A DNA stretch of 64,000 bases from Leishmania infantum JPCM5 (Eukaryota > Euglenozoa > Kinetoplastea > Trypanosomatida > Trypanosomatidae). The number at the start of each line of letters is the position of its first letter. Positions within the stretch are counted from its first letter, which is position 1. The notes under the pieces were generated by a model. The model made no database searches. It was not told where the DNA came from and saw nothing but the letters and a program-made list of their open reading frames with translations. Positions 30,936-41,336 of the stretch are shown in pieces. The DNA lies in assembly GCF_000002875.2 (NCBI RefSeq), contig NC_009396.2, forward strand, positions 317,501 to 381,500. The letters are read 5' to 3'. A program made the translations under genes and the position numbers.

Positions 30936-32429
30936 ATGTTGCGCCACGCTGCTCGCAGCTTGTCACCAAAGCAATGCTACATAAGCCCTCGCGTCATTGA
31001 GGCGGAATACGCCGTGCGGGGGCTGATCCCGGCGCGCGCAGATGAGATCAAGGCGGACTTGGCCACTGGCCGCGGCTCCTACGCCTTCGAAAGCCTTGTG
31101 TACTGCAACATCGGCAACCCGCAGTCGGTGGGGCAGATGCCGCTAACGTTCTACCGACAAGTGATGGCGCTCGTGGATGCGCCGTCCCTGCTGGAAGATG
31201 CGGTAATCGCTGCGCGGCTGCCAGAGGACGCCGTTGCGCGCGCGCGCAGGTACCTTGCGGAGATTGGGACGGGTACCGGCGCGTACACAGAGTCGTTCGG
31301 CTACCGGTTTGCGCGCGCTGCCGTTGCCGAGCACATTAACAAGCTCGACCACGGCGTGAGCCCCGCTGCGACGGTGAACGATATCTGTCTGACAGACGGC
31401 GCGAGCATGGGTGCGAAGCTGTTCCTGCAGCTGCTTGTGGGCGGCGCGAGCGACGCTGTGATGATCCCGGTTCCGCAGTATCCGCTATACTCTGCTCAGA
31501 TTGCGTTACTTGGCGGGGTGAAGGTGCCCTACTTCCTGCACGAGTCGGAGGGGTGGGCGATGAAGTTGCCGGACCTTGTTGCCGCGTACGAGCGGTGCGT
31601 GACCGAGAGCGGCGCGACGCCGCGCTTGTTTGTGTGCATCAACCCCGGGAACCCGACGGGGAATGTGCTGGAGCGCTGCGTGATGGAGGACGTCGTGCGT
31701 TTCTGCCACGAGCGCGGCATGCTGCTGCTTGCGGACGAGGTGTACCAGGAGAACGTGTATGACACACGGCGCCGGTTTTTGAGCTTTCGCGAGGTGGTAC
31801 TTGGGATGCCTGAGCCGTACTGCTCGGAGACGATGCTTGTGTCGCTGCACTCGACATCAAAAGGAGTGATTGGTGAATGCGGGCGGCGCGGCGGGTATTT
31901 CTGCATGACGAACCTGCCTGCTGCGCTGCGCCAGCAGGTTGTGAAACTGTGCTCGATCAACCTGTGTGCAAATGTAAACGGGCAGTTGATGACTGCGCTG
32001 ATGTGCTCGCCGCCGCGCGAAGGCGAAACGAGCTACGCGATGCACCAGCGCGAGTGCGACGCGATCTTTACGGGCATGAAGGAGCGCGCTGAGCTGCTGG
32101 CGCGCGAGCTTGGGAATGTGCGCGGGCTCTCGTGCCAGCCGGTGGAGGGCGCGATGTACGCGTTCCCGAGAATTGTGTTGCCTGAGCGGTACGCCCAGCG
32201 GAACGAGGAGCTGAACGCGAAGGAGGGTCGGCGGCTTGCGCTGGACGCGCGGTGGGCGCTGGAGCTGCTGGAGTCGAGCGGGATCGTTGTTGTGCCCGGG
32301 TCTGGGTTCGGGCAGGAACCCGGGACGCTGCACTTCCGGATAACGATTCTCCCGCCTCTTGAACAGATCGATCGGATGGTGCGTGCAATCCGCGAGTTCC
32401 AGGACCGGATCTACGAGCAGTACGCGTAA
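30936..32429 (+). CDS. ALAT: Alanine aminotransferase
   Basis: The product is 497 residues, the usual eukaryotic length. It is a PLP-dependent class I/II aminotransferase interconverting alanine plus 2-oxoglutarate and pyruvate plus glutamate, a step in amino-acid and energy metabolism of these parasites. The N terminus has the family stretch beginning EAEYAVRG and the IGNPQSVGQ motif typical of eukaryotic ALAT. The substrate-binding region shows CINPGNPTGNVL. The PLP lysine is Lys309 in SLHSTSKGVIGECGRRGGY, a hallmark of alanine rather than aspartate aminotransferases. The C-terminal region has GSGFGQEPGTLHFRITIL. The first residues (MLRHAARSLS) are basic and could be a weak mitochondrial presequence, so cytosolic, mitochondrial or dual location is open. 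The ATG at 30936 is the only sensible start. Confidence 0.95.
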   Translation: MLRHAARSLSPKQCYISPRVIEAEYAVRGLIPARADEIKADLATGRGSYAFESLVYCNIGNPQSVGQMPLTFYRQVMALVDAPSLLEDAVIAARLPEDAVARARRYLAEIGTGTGAYTESFGYRFARAAVAEHINKLDHGVSPAATVNDICLTDGASMGAKLFLQLLVGGASDAVMIPVPQYPLYSAQIALLGGVKVPYFLHESEGWAMKLPDLVAAYERCVTESGATPRLFVCINPGNPTGNVLERCVMEDVVRFCHERGMLLLADEVYQENVYDTRRRFLSFREVVLGMPEPYCSETMLVSLHSTSKGVIGECGRRGGYFCMTNLPAALRQQVVKLCSINLCANVNGQLMTALMCSPPREGETSYAMHQRECDAIFTGMKERAELLARELGNVRGLSCQPVEGAMYAFPRIVLPERYAQRNEELNAKEGRRLALDARWALELLESSGIVVVPGSGFGQEPGTLHFRITILPPLEQIDRMVRAIREFQDRIYEQYA

Positions 32430-34334
32430 GGAGCTGAGTGTGCGCGTGTGCATGCGTGTTGTCAATACAAGCGGGTGAGGCTGTTCTTCTGTATGATTTT
32501 GGTAAAAAAGATCACAGTGAGGCCCTCGATGCGTGCGTGCGCCTGTGCTGTTCTCCTGTGTCTTCTCATCGCGAGCTGCGTGCGTAGGCTTTGCTTCTTC
32601 TCGTTGGTCATCTCCTCTTCCCCGCCGCCATCTTTACTTGCACTTGCCCTCCTCGTCTATACCCCGCCTTTCCGTTTACTCTGCGAGCGTATGTGTGTGT
32701 GTGTGTACGTGTACGTGTGCGTGCGTACGTAGATACGTGTGCATACGTGTGCCAGTGCGGATGTGTATGTATGTGTTTTGGCCGTTGTTTTTTTTTACAT
32801 ATGTTCTATATATTGGTTATATCGCACTTTTTTTCAGGCTCGCCCGCTTCCGTCCACATGTCGGAAGGGGATATATGCTCAGCGAATGAGGTCGCTGTGT
32901 GTCCGTAATGGCGTGCAAACAACCGTGAAAGAGAAGACGCCACGGACACCCACAGTGCCAAAGGTCTGGAGGAGTGGCGGCACAGAGATGTTTGTTGCCA
33001 AGCGGAATGCGACGCGCTGATGGGCTGAGGTGTGCGAGGATGTCTCACTCCTTTTATCTCTCCCATCTTGCGTGCGTACATGTCTGTGCGCCGTCGCTCA
33101 CGTAGGTAAGATATGGTGGGACTCTCTCTCACATAGTGTGTAGGATATGCCACGACTTCTTGCTGCCCCTTCTCCGCCTCTTCTCGTGGCGCTTTCCTCC
33201 GTTCGCTCCTTTCGATATATACATTTTCTCTGCGACGGGGACGTATGCTTCGCTGTTGCGTGTTTGTGTTGGCACACGATCGTTTCAACATTACGCATAC
33301 TCAGCAGCTGGTTAGACCCCGCAGCCCAGACGCAGACACTTCTTCACCTGTGCAGGAGCTCTGCACACATTCCTCCCCTCTCCCCCTACACTTCGCGTGG
33401 CGTGTCGCGCTTTCATATCCATTCCGTCTCTAGTGCTGTCTGCTGCGGCTGCCGCCTCAAGTTGACGAGAGCTTCCACACACACACACACACGCACGAAC
33501 ACGCACGCGCCCGTACTCGCACACACAAACATAAACGAAGGGGGGGCGCACCTACGCTCGCACGTATAAACGCACGTCTCTCTCTCTCTCTACATATAGA
33601 GAGAACGAGACTCCATCCTCTTATCACGATCCGTACACGTGCGCTTCCTTTGCGCCCCTTCTTCACCTACACTCACCGATGGTTTTCGTCTTCACGTCAG
33701 TCATCTCTTTTTCCTGTTTTCTTGGCTTTGGCCTTCACCGAAACGTTATAGATCCTTGTACGCAGGGGCGTCTCTGTCCACTGTTGGCCCTCCCCCCATT
33801 TTCTTTGTCCATGTGTCTGTGCGTGTGCTCGAAATAGAGAGAGGAAGCTTCACACTTCCTTCTATACAGGTAAATATTTTCTTAGTCTGTTGCACTCACC
33901 AGGAACACGTACAAGTCTCTCGGTCCTTCCCTCTTGCTTCGCTTGCCGCTGATCCTCCCCATCGTTTGCGATCCACATCTCTCCGCAACGCTGCAGCACG
34001 TTCCTGATCGACTTCTCTGTCGTTCTCTTGTCTTCTTTCTCGGTACAGCTCCTCTCAAGACACTCCTGATACGTGCGCATCTGCAAGCGCACGCATACAG
34101 GAAGTAATCGTGCACGCGCGCCTACCACACGTACCTACAACGCTCGAAGAGAGCGAGCGAGAGTGAGAGCAACTCCCCTTCCTGGTGTGACCCGTGCAAA
34201 GAAAGCGCGCGCGAATCGCCGTTGCTGCGGCTCTTGTGTCCAACCCTCCTTTTTTTTTTGCGTCTTTCTGGTCCATAGAGACGTGTTCCGTTATAGAGAA
34301 GAGAGCGTCGCACGCGCAGGCACGCTCTACCATC
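32430..34334. other. Intergenic spacer
   Basis: It is made of TG-rich sequence (32690-32790), pyrimidine tracts, a (CA)n run at 33474-33492 and a (TC)n run near 33576-33590. A mixed-composition patch at about 32900-33030 has no coding signal. No gene is supported. Confidence 0.65.
34245..34278 (+). promoter_or_regulatory. Candidate spliced-leader acceptor for PPL1
   Basis: CCTCC plus a run of about 11 T, then CGTCTTTCTGGTCCATAG, gives an AG at 34277-34278. This is the best acceptor near the gene and would put a 56-base 5' UTR before the ATG at 34335. It excludes the longer open frame that begins at 34194. Confidence 0.55.
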
Positions 34335-36584
34335 ATGCGTCCATATGCCCATCTTCTTCAGCGCTGCCTAGGCGGTGCGCTGCACAATTCTCCTCTTCTT
34401 TTTGCCTCTGCGAAATCTCGTTCAAGTGGCAGCGGAGGGGGCCGCGCTGTGGCTGCTGTGGCGCCGCCGAACAGGATCGAAAACGACGGGGAGCTGCTCC
34501 GTTCGACGGAGGACAGGTACGGGGGCTCGGCGGGGTCTCGCCGACGCCAGCGCCCCACACCAGCGCAGCTACTAGCCAACCATGGTGGCGGCGGTTCTCA
34601 AGGTGCTGTCAGTGACGCTGTGAGCCCTGTGGAGCGACTTCTGAAGAAGCATGAGGTGAGTGCCGGCGGCGGCACTGCCAACGCTATCCCTGTCCCGAGC
34701 AAATCTCGGCAGAGGGTGAAAAACGGGCTCGTGGCTCCTCCCACGCGTGCCGAGGAGCCGACATCTGGTGGAGGCACAGATGATGATGGGGATGACCTTG
34801 GCGGGGCGCTTTCTCTGTTGCCTTCGGCGACACCGGCAGCAAAGCAGCAGCAGCTCTTGACGAACCCCTTCCGCGGCCTACACGCCGATGTGACCCGTAG
34901 CTACCGTGTCGACCAGCTGAGGGAGGTGGCGACAGCGGCTGACTTGATGCTCGCACGGCAGGAGAAGAAGTCCACCGCCTTCTCCTTCTTGCACTTCCGT
35001 GCCGGTGAGCGTTTCTATCAAGGGCACTGGGGGAGCGTGGCCGACATGCAGGCGCAGTTCGATGCGTTCACCGAGGCCGCGCAGACGACGCTGTCCAAGC
35101 GCATCTCGAGGCCGTACTTGCGCGGTACGCCGATCCCCGGCCTGACACTCTTCAACAACGATCTCGGCCTGCAAAGCCCGCTCGTGCAGTGCAGCTATCC
35201 CCTGATCGTTGCTCAGCGGCTGCTGCTCTTCCCCGATTACTTACGGCACTTCCACACCATCTGCGGACGTGAGAACGTGCCCTGCGACTTCTACGCCGAC
35301 ATCGACCTCCCTGGCGAGTCTGCCGCCGGGGCGGAGAAGATGTTGCTGGAAGTGCTCAACTACCTGGAGGTGCGGCTGCCCGGCGTGGGCTTCACTGACC
35401 CCTTCTTTCTTGTCTTGACGAACGCCGTACCGAGCAGGGATAAGGTGTCGTACCACATTCATGCTCGGAGCTTCACACACATGAAAAACCGCCCACTCGC
35501 CAGCAACGCTGAGGCGAGCACGAACGGCAAAGCGAAACGCAAGTCCGCCAGACAGATGAAGGCCAAGGCAGCTGCATCATCTCCGGCAGCGCCAGCCGAC
35601 CGCAAGTTTGACGAGGATGACATAGACGAGGAACACGACGAAGATCCGTACGACGACCTGAGCGACATGGTCAGCGCTGTGGATGCCGGCGGCAAGGGCT
35701 CGACGTCCTCGCGCGGCGGCAGTGCTGCCACCCCCAAGGTGGTAGCGTTCCAGGACTACCGCGCCGTGAAGCTCATCGCCGATGAGGTGAACCAAACAAT
35801 CGGCCGGGACATCGTTGACCACAACTGCTACCGGACGAACGGCATGCTGCGCTGCGCCTTCAGCGCCAAGATGCCCTCTGCACAGGATCACAACTACCAT
35901 CAGCAGACCGACAACGGCGCGGCGGCGGCGCGCAAGCGTCTTGTGCCGCTTGTGACCGCCTCCGACCCGGCTTTGCAGCAGCGGCTGTCGGAGACCGCGT
36001 CGGTGCTCCGCACCATGACGGACCCCGAAGTGCTGGAGCTCACTTTCGTCACGAGGCACCTGGACGCGGACGCCAAGGTGATCAAGGCCGCCCGCAAACA
36101 TGCCACGAGTCTCTTGGCGCACGAGAGTGATGCCCCCGCCGAGAGTGCGGAGCAACTGCACCGCGCCGCCGTGTTGGACGCGACAACAAGGCACCGCTTT
36201 AAGCTGATTCGGCCGCGCCAGATCATGGGCCCACAGGCAACGCAGGCCGTGGAGTACGACGCCTACGGCAACGTCGTGCCGCCCTTCCTCACAGAGGCCG
36301 CAAAGTGGCGCCGCTTCAAGGCGGTCACGGCGAAGCTGCGCACCTTGCCGCCTCGAGCTGCGGAGAGCTACGACGTGTGGGTGCGTGTTGGCCTTGCCCT
36401 TCACAACTTCAGCAACGAAGACCACGTCTTCGAGGAGTGGGTGCGCTTCTCGCTCAAGTCACCGCTCAAGTACTCGCGGGAGGTCTGCCGTAAGAAGTGG
36501 ATGCAGTTCGAACGCAATCCCGACGCGCTGAACTGGCGCCGTGGGTTCAACTATCTGAACTCGACTGTGTGGCGCCAGGTGTGA
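34335..36584 (+). CDS. PPL1: PrimPol-like protein 1 (archaeo-eukaryotic primase superfamily)
   Basis: The product is 749 residues, an AEP-superfamily primase-polymerase of the PrimPol-like type known in trypanosomatids, where PPL proteins are implicated in damage-tolerant DNA synthesis. The catalytic core is visible: motif I CDFYADID with Asp322 and Asp324 as the DxD metal pair, motif II SYHIHA (Ser372-x-His374), and a motif III-like YRTNGMLR at about 499-506. An acidic insertion (about 410-445, DEDDIDEEHDEDPYDDLSD) separates motifs II and III. The C terminus (about 658-742, WVRVGLALHNFSNEDHVFEEW) resembles the PriCT-2 domain seen in mobile-element and viral primases. The N terminus (MRPYAHLLQRCLGGALHNS) is basic and amphipathic, so mitochondrial import is possible. 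The ATG at 34335 fits the nearby splice acceptor. Confidence 0.85.
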   Translation: MRPYAHLLQRCLGGALHNSPLLFASAKSRSSGSGGGRAVAAVAPPNRIENDGELLRSTEDRYGGSAGSRRRQRPTPAQLLANHGGGGSQGAVSDAVSPVERLLKKHEVSAGGGTANAIPVPSKSRQRVKNGLVAPPTRAEEPTSGGGTDDDGDDLGGALSLLPSATPAAKQQQLLTNPFRGLHADVTRSYRVDQLREVATAADLMLARQEKKSTAFSFLHFRAGERFYQGHWGSVADMQAQFDAFTEAAQTTLSKRISRPYLRGTPIPGLTLFNNDLGLQSPLVQCSYPLIVAQRLLLFPDYLRHFHTICGRENVPCDFYADIDLPGESAAGAEKMLLEVLNYLEVRLPGVGFTDPFFLVLTNAVPSRDKVSYHIHARSFTHMKNRPLASNAEASTNGKAKRKSARQMKAKAAASSPAAPADRKFDEDDIDEEHDEDPYDDLSDMVSAVDAGGKGSTSSRGGSAATPKVVAFQDYRAVKLIADEVNQTIGRDIVDHNCYRTNGMLRCAFSAKMPSAQDHNYHQQTDNGAAAARKRLVPLVTASDPALQQRLSETASVLRTMTDPEVLELTFVTRHLDADAKVIKAARKHATSLLAHESDAPAESAEQLHRAAVLDATTRHRFKLIRPRQIMGPQATQAVEYDAYGNVVPPFLTEAAKWRRFKAVTAKLRTLPPRAAESYDVWVRVGLALHNFSNEDHVFEEWVRFSLKSPLKYSREVCRKKWMQFERNPDALNWRRGFNYLNSTVWRQV

Positions 36585-39137
36585 TGATGCAAGGAGGAGG
36601 GTGGATATACGTACACGCCACGCACCTACACGCATCTTTGTGCCTCCGCGTGATACGCACATGGCCGCATGAGCTGTGGCGCTGCCAAGCGGCGAGAGAC
36701 ACATAGAGGAGTTAAGAAAGGGATCTGCCAGCCTTGCTTGCTGCCATTCTTTATGAAGTGCGCAAGCGTGTGTCGTTGGTGGGCCGAGGGTATCGTGTGG
36801 TGAGGAACGAAAAAGCGATGCGCGCTGGTGCGCGTGTGTGCATGTGCGGCTTGCAACAGCGTAGAAGCAGAGACCGGAGTAAGGAGTCGAGAGAAAGAAC
36901 AGAACCCAAAGTGGCGGTGATGTTCCTGGTGACGGTGGTGGCGTCGGTGGTGTGGGGTCTTGAAATGTGCGTTGGTGACTACCCCAACGAAACAACGACA
37001 AAATGTTTACGCCGTTTCCCGTTCCCCCCCCCCCGCGTTCTCCAGTTGTTCATCGAACACACACCACTTAGACCCGCAGCCGCCACCATCTTTCACACTC
37101 TCACTCATACACAGTTTTCTCCGTTGGCTTGTTTCTTCACGTCCTCTCTCCTTTCCATCTCCGTGCATAGTGGGCCTGCTCTCCTCTCCAAAGTGGCTTA
37201 GTTCTAAGCACCCTCACCCCCGCCCCCTCTCTCTCGCTTTCTTTACTTATTCTTTACTCTTCCCCGTCCGCACATCCTCGACACGTGTTATGTGCGTATC
37301 ACGGTCGCCGCACGCGCTTTACCTGTACTTCTCTCGGCGACTCTGCTCTCACCTCTTCCCCTGTGGTTGGGACGGGGGTTTTCTTTCGCTCTCGTGCTTC
37401 GATGGGCGTCTCTGCCGATGCCCTTCGATTTTTTTCTAGGCTGGCGTTTGTTTTCTTCTCGACCCCCACCCTTTATAGCTGCACGTTCTACCGGTTGTGT
37501 CGCTCGGTGTGTTCTGCGGGCTCTCTCAGCGCCTTTATGTAGGCGACGTGCGTCGCTCTTTTCACTCTCTCCTGCTTGTCATGGTCTTGGCGAGTTCGTG
37601 CGTGTGTGCGTGGGGGGAGGGATCCTTTACGCAAGAGACGCGCCCGGATGCCGGAGGGTGCAGGGAGAGGGGTTGTTGGGTGGCTGTCGCTTTAATCATG
37701 GATGAAGGATCTGGCCGGGTGCGCATGCACTAATAGGGGTTTCGGTGTCTGTGATTGCTGTCCTTGCGTATACGAGTGTATCTAGGTGCTTGTATTCATG
37801 CACGCACATGTCTTTCGCCTATCGGCCACCCTGCCCGCACCTCTCTCTCTCTCGTTCTCTCTCTCTCGCATTGGCGAGTGGTGGCCTGTCGTCGTTGCGG
37901 AGGCGCTTGTTTCGATGGAACATCGTTTTCATGCGCTCGTGCGCGGACGAGATCGCGCGCTTTCTTTCCCCTCGCTGGTGATGGTGGGGGTTGGGTGGAT
38001 GCGCGTGCTCTCTCTCTCTCTTTCTTCTTTCCAATTTGCGAGTGCCGCGGCGGTTTTGCACACGCTCGTGTCTTCGCTGGTCGCCTGTCGTTCGGTTCCA
38101 CATGTTTTGTGCGCGCGTGCGTCTCCTTCTCTCCTGCACGCCTCCACTCAATCGCTATTCGTGCAATGTGTGAGGGCAAGGTGCACTGAATGTCTCTATC
38201 GTGTGCACGAGGGGGCAGAGTCGGGTTCGAGAGAGGGGAGGGGGGAGGTCTACCCTGCCTCTTCCTCCCTGTGTAGGCGTGCAGTTCTTCTTCGTATGTA
38301 AGGGTTGTCTTGGCATCATGTTAGTGGTAGGCTCACTTCAAGCAGCAAAAGCAGAAAAAAGCGCGGCATCCCTTTACCCCGTGCTGCACACGCGTGCGCG
38401 TGAGCGGGCACTCGTGTCCGTGACAGGAACGACGCGCTGGCGGAAAAAAAGGAATTTTCACAGCCGTAGTTCCACAGCGTAGAAGCTGTGCCCCACGGCT
38501 GGGAGGGGGCGGCGGACAGTGCGGAGTCGCCGTCCTGCTTCCTCATTTGAATGTCGCTGCTTTGCGTACGACCACACCCGTCGTCTGACCCCTCTTCGGT
38601 GTGTGTGTGTGTGCGTTTGCACATGAGGAGTCCATGGGACTGGGTGCGAGGGCTCTGCTTCTCCGCCCCCACCTTCTTCCCAAGAGATGCCTCTCCTCGT
38701 TGTCGCTACTTCTGTCCTTACCCGGCAAAAGCGTGGCAGCCGCACCTTCATAGCAGAGTGCGCGTGCCCTGTGCGTTAGGCGTGCGTCTTTGGATGCGGT
38801 GCGGACGAGAAGGGCTGCAGCCACGTGCCGACTACACCTTTTCCTCCGTCTTCGCATCTCTCTCGGCTTTCCTCTTTGTGTCGCCGTCTTTTGCTGGTTT
38901 TCTCTGTGCGCGGCTGTATGTCTGTGTGCATGTGTGTGCGTGATGATTGCTTTTTCATCGATGCTGATGGCGCCTGCGGTGCAGATGGATGTGTCCGGCC
39001 AAGGACGTCGCCGACACGCCGAAACGGACAGGAAGAGCAACGAAGAAAAGCGAGGAAGAGACGGTGAACGCTAAGGCAGTATCAGCAGAGCATCGAACGC
39101 AACACCCGACGTCGCATCTTAAGTCCTCTCCGCACAT

Positions 39138-39168
<31 letters not shown>

Positions 39169-39243
39169 AAGCTTTTTATTTTTGTGTGGCTCCACACACC
39201 CCCTGTGTGTGTGTGCATGTGTGCGTAAAAAAGAGGAAGACGC

Positions 39244-39270
39244 GTTGTCTCTCCCCCTCTCTCGCTGCAG
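39244..39270 (+). promoter_or_regulatory. Candidate spliced-leader acceptor for the LisH gene
   Basis: TTGTCTCTCCCCCTCTCTCG followed by CTGCAG places an AG at 39269-39270. It would give a 5' UTR of about 212 bases carrying the CAGACA repeat. Confidence 0.5.
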
Positions 39271-39382
39271 CTGGTGGCTTCGTGCACGCGCTCGCTGACG
39301 CTCTGCTTCTCCACACGACAGAGAGGTGAGAAAAGGAGCTGTTTGCACGACGCTTATGTAGCGCGAATCCAATACAAACACA

Positions 39383-39418
39383 CGCAGACACAGACACAGA
39401 CACAGACACAGACACAGA
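39383..39418 (+). repeat. (CAGACA)n repeat in the 5' UTR of the LisH gene
   Basis: About five near-perfect CAGACA units lie 65 bases upstream of the ATG and downstream of the likely splice acceptor, so they are probably in the mature mRNA leader. Confidence 0.8.
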
Positions 39419-39482
39419 AACACCCTGGCGTAGCGGAGAGGCGTGTGCCGTTCTCCATTTCTGTTCGTGCTGCTCGCCCACA

Positions 39483-41336
39483 ATGACGCAGCCACCGGGT
39501 GCCTCCGAGAAGGAAAAGACGGCCCGACTCGTCGAGTCACTTTCCAGACATGAGCAGGTGGAGCTCTTGGCGCAGGCGCTCTTGCGGGAGTACATGCATC
39601 GGCGCGGCCTACGCGAGACGCTGCGTACCTTTGATGCGGAGAACCCGCGCGATGAGCGCACCATCTCATCTCGCGCTCTCATGCGTCAGCTGCTGAACAT
39701 TCCTGTCGACGGGCGGCCATCACGGCTGCAGCCCACCGCTTCCTCCTCCTCGGCGAAACCGCAGGCTCCGACCTTCATGGAGGAGCTGTGTTCCTATCGG
39801 CTGACAAAGAACAGCTACCGGAGCCTGAACGGGAAGAGGGGCGGCGAGCAGCAGCGTATCCAGGAGGAAGACCCTAGTGATGTGGAGCTGCGTGCATTGC
39901 GCGAGGCAGCAGATGCACAGCGGGCGGCAAAAACCTCATGCGAGCAGAAGCAGCGCGAGTACGAAGAGCTGCTTGCCGCGGAAGAGGCCTATCAGCAGCG
40001 CAAGGAGGGACACAAAGAGAGGAGGAAGCGTAAGTACAAGGACAAGAGGAGGCGCAGTTTGAAGCAGCGCTCCCGTGACGACGCTGGCAGCAACGATGAT
40101 GAGGCGGAGAGTGAAAGCGAGCAGAGCGATGATAGTGAGGGCAAAGAAGGAGCTGCGCTCGTCGCCGGCTACTCCCACGCGTCGAGAAGGCCACAGTGGG
40201 CCCCATCGGGCAAGCGCCGGCTGTCGGCGGAGTCCGGAAGTGGTGTGAATGCGGCCGCTGTAGCGGTGGGCGCGCATTGGCAGCCACCAGGCAATGCCGC
40301 TCGAGCAGATGCCGACCTCAGCACTTCCGGCGATGGCGTCTCTCGCCGTTCTGCGAAGATCGTTTCTGGTGGAACGGTCCATCTTGGGCTGGACAACGCC
40401 GATATTAAGGATAGAAGCGACCACGAGAGTGAGGCGGACCCGTTCGGGCTCAGTGGGGCGAGTCGGCAGGCGCTGATGGCGCGAGTTCGCGCAGAGAGCG
40501 AGCACTGGCCGACGCAAGCTAACGGAGGTGCCAACCATGCCCATGCCAGCAGCACGAGCAATGTTAACGGCGACGGGGGTGCCCCGGACAGTACTCTGAG
40601 CGCTGCACCTGCCGCTCTCTCGACGCTAGCCGGGCGAGGAGCAGGTGATAGGGGACTTGCCTCGCTGAGCGGCCCTCGACCAGTTGGACGGGCGGCAGCA
40701 GGATTCAACCCGAACGGCACGTATGCGTCTCCATCGTTCTCTGGGTCGCTTTCTGCCACTGTACCTGCCGGTGCCAACGGAGGCATGGCTGCGCTTCGCA
40801 TGAAGGCCTCATCCATCCCGATTCCTGGCCTGAGCGCAGATGGCGCCGTGAGAGGACTGGCGAGCACGCACAGCAGTGGCTTTCCTTCGGCGATGCCGAC
40901 TGTCAGTTCGGCACCGAGCATCCTGGTGAAGCACGTGAGCGCACGGCAACAGTGCGACCATGGTGCAGCCAGCGACGGGGCACTTCATTCGTACGACCGA
41001 ACCGCGCTGCCGCGCAGCAGCGCGCTAGCCGGCAGCAACGGCGGCAGCAGTGCGCGCACTGCTGCCGCCTGCATTCCGTCACCGAACGCTTCTGCTCTGA
41101 GCGAGTCGGCCTCCCCGGTGTTCTCTGTGGCTTCGCGATCCCCCGCCAGCAACGCTGGCGGATCAGGCGGAGGCGGGGGCAGTGGACTGCGCCACGGTAT
41201 CGGGTTCCGCACTTCGTCTACCTCGGCGGAAGGCACGGCGTCCTCGTCCGCCGCATTCATCGGCGCTGCCGACCCCGCTGCCGGTGCTGCAAAGCCGAGC
41301 CGCAAAGAGCGCCGTGTAAAGCTGCTCGTGGATTGA
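39483..41336 (+). CDS. LisH-motif protein, N terminus resembling MINDY4/FAM188B
   Basis: The product is 617 residues. Residues about 25-50 (ALLREYMHRRGLRETLRTFD) form a LisH motif, a small dimerisation helix pair common in microtubule-associated and ubiquitin-pathway proteins. The following stretch ENPRDERTISSRALMRQLLN parallels the N terminus of the MINDY4 deubiquitinase family from recall (TMDQERPRS...INNRNDLRKVL). A charged Lys/Arg/Glu coiled region follows (about 120-220), then Ala/Ser/Gly-rich sequence to the end. No MINDY catalytic domain is visible, so the resemblance may cover only the LisH module. The C terminus (KPSRKERRVKLLVD) is basic. There are no membrane segments or signal peptide. 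The start ATG follows a probable acceptor at 39270. Function is unknown; a scaffold or centrosome/flagellum role would be a guess. Confidence 0.8.
   Translation: MTQPPGASEKEKTARLVESLSRHEQVELLAQALLREYMHRRGLRETLRTFDAENPRDERTISSRALMRQLLNIPVDGRPSRLQPTASSSSAKPQAPTFMEELCSYRLTKNSYRSLNGKRGGEQQRIQEEDPSDVELRALREAADAQRAAKTSCEQKQREYEELLAAEEAYQQRKEGHKERRKRKYKDKRRRSLKQRSRDDAGSNDDEAESESEQSDDSEGKEGAALVAGYSHASRRPQWAPSGKRRLSAESGSGVNAAAVAVGAHWQPPGNAARADADLSTSGDGVSRRSAKIVSGGTVHLGLDNADIKDRSDHESEADPFGLSGASRQALMARVRAESEHWPTQANGGANHAHASSTSNVNGDGGAPDSTLSAAPAALSTLAGRGAGDRGLASLSGPRPVGRAAAGFNPNGTYASPSFSGSLSATVPAGANGGMAALRMKASSIPIPGLSADGAVRGLASTHSSGFPSAMPTVSSAPSILVKHVSARQQCDHGAASDGALHSYDRTALPRSSALAGSNGGSSARTAAACIPSPNASALSESASPVFSVASRSPASNAGGSGGGGGSGLRHGIGFRTSSTSAEGTASSSAAFIGAADPAAGAAKPSRKERRVKLLVD

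Larger units (their letters stand above)
36585..39482. other. Intergenic spacer (2.9 kb)
   Basis: No convincing gene; open frames up to 171 residues here are Cys/Ser/Phe-rich UTR translations. It contains poly-C at 37025-37034, (TC)n tracts at 37841-37867 and 38010-38022, a CA/TA microsatellite at 39138-39169 and a hexanucleotide repeat at 39383-39418. Confidence 0.7.

Noticed and set aside
34194..34334. N-terminal extension of the PPL1 frame
   Set aside because: It starts with a non-ATG codon and contains the likely pyrimidine tract and splice acceptor at 34278, so it is upstream of the mature mRNA.
35577..36425. 282-residue minus-strand open frame antisense to PPL1
   Set aside because: It overlaps conserved primase motifs on the other strand; its composition is that of a shadow frame.
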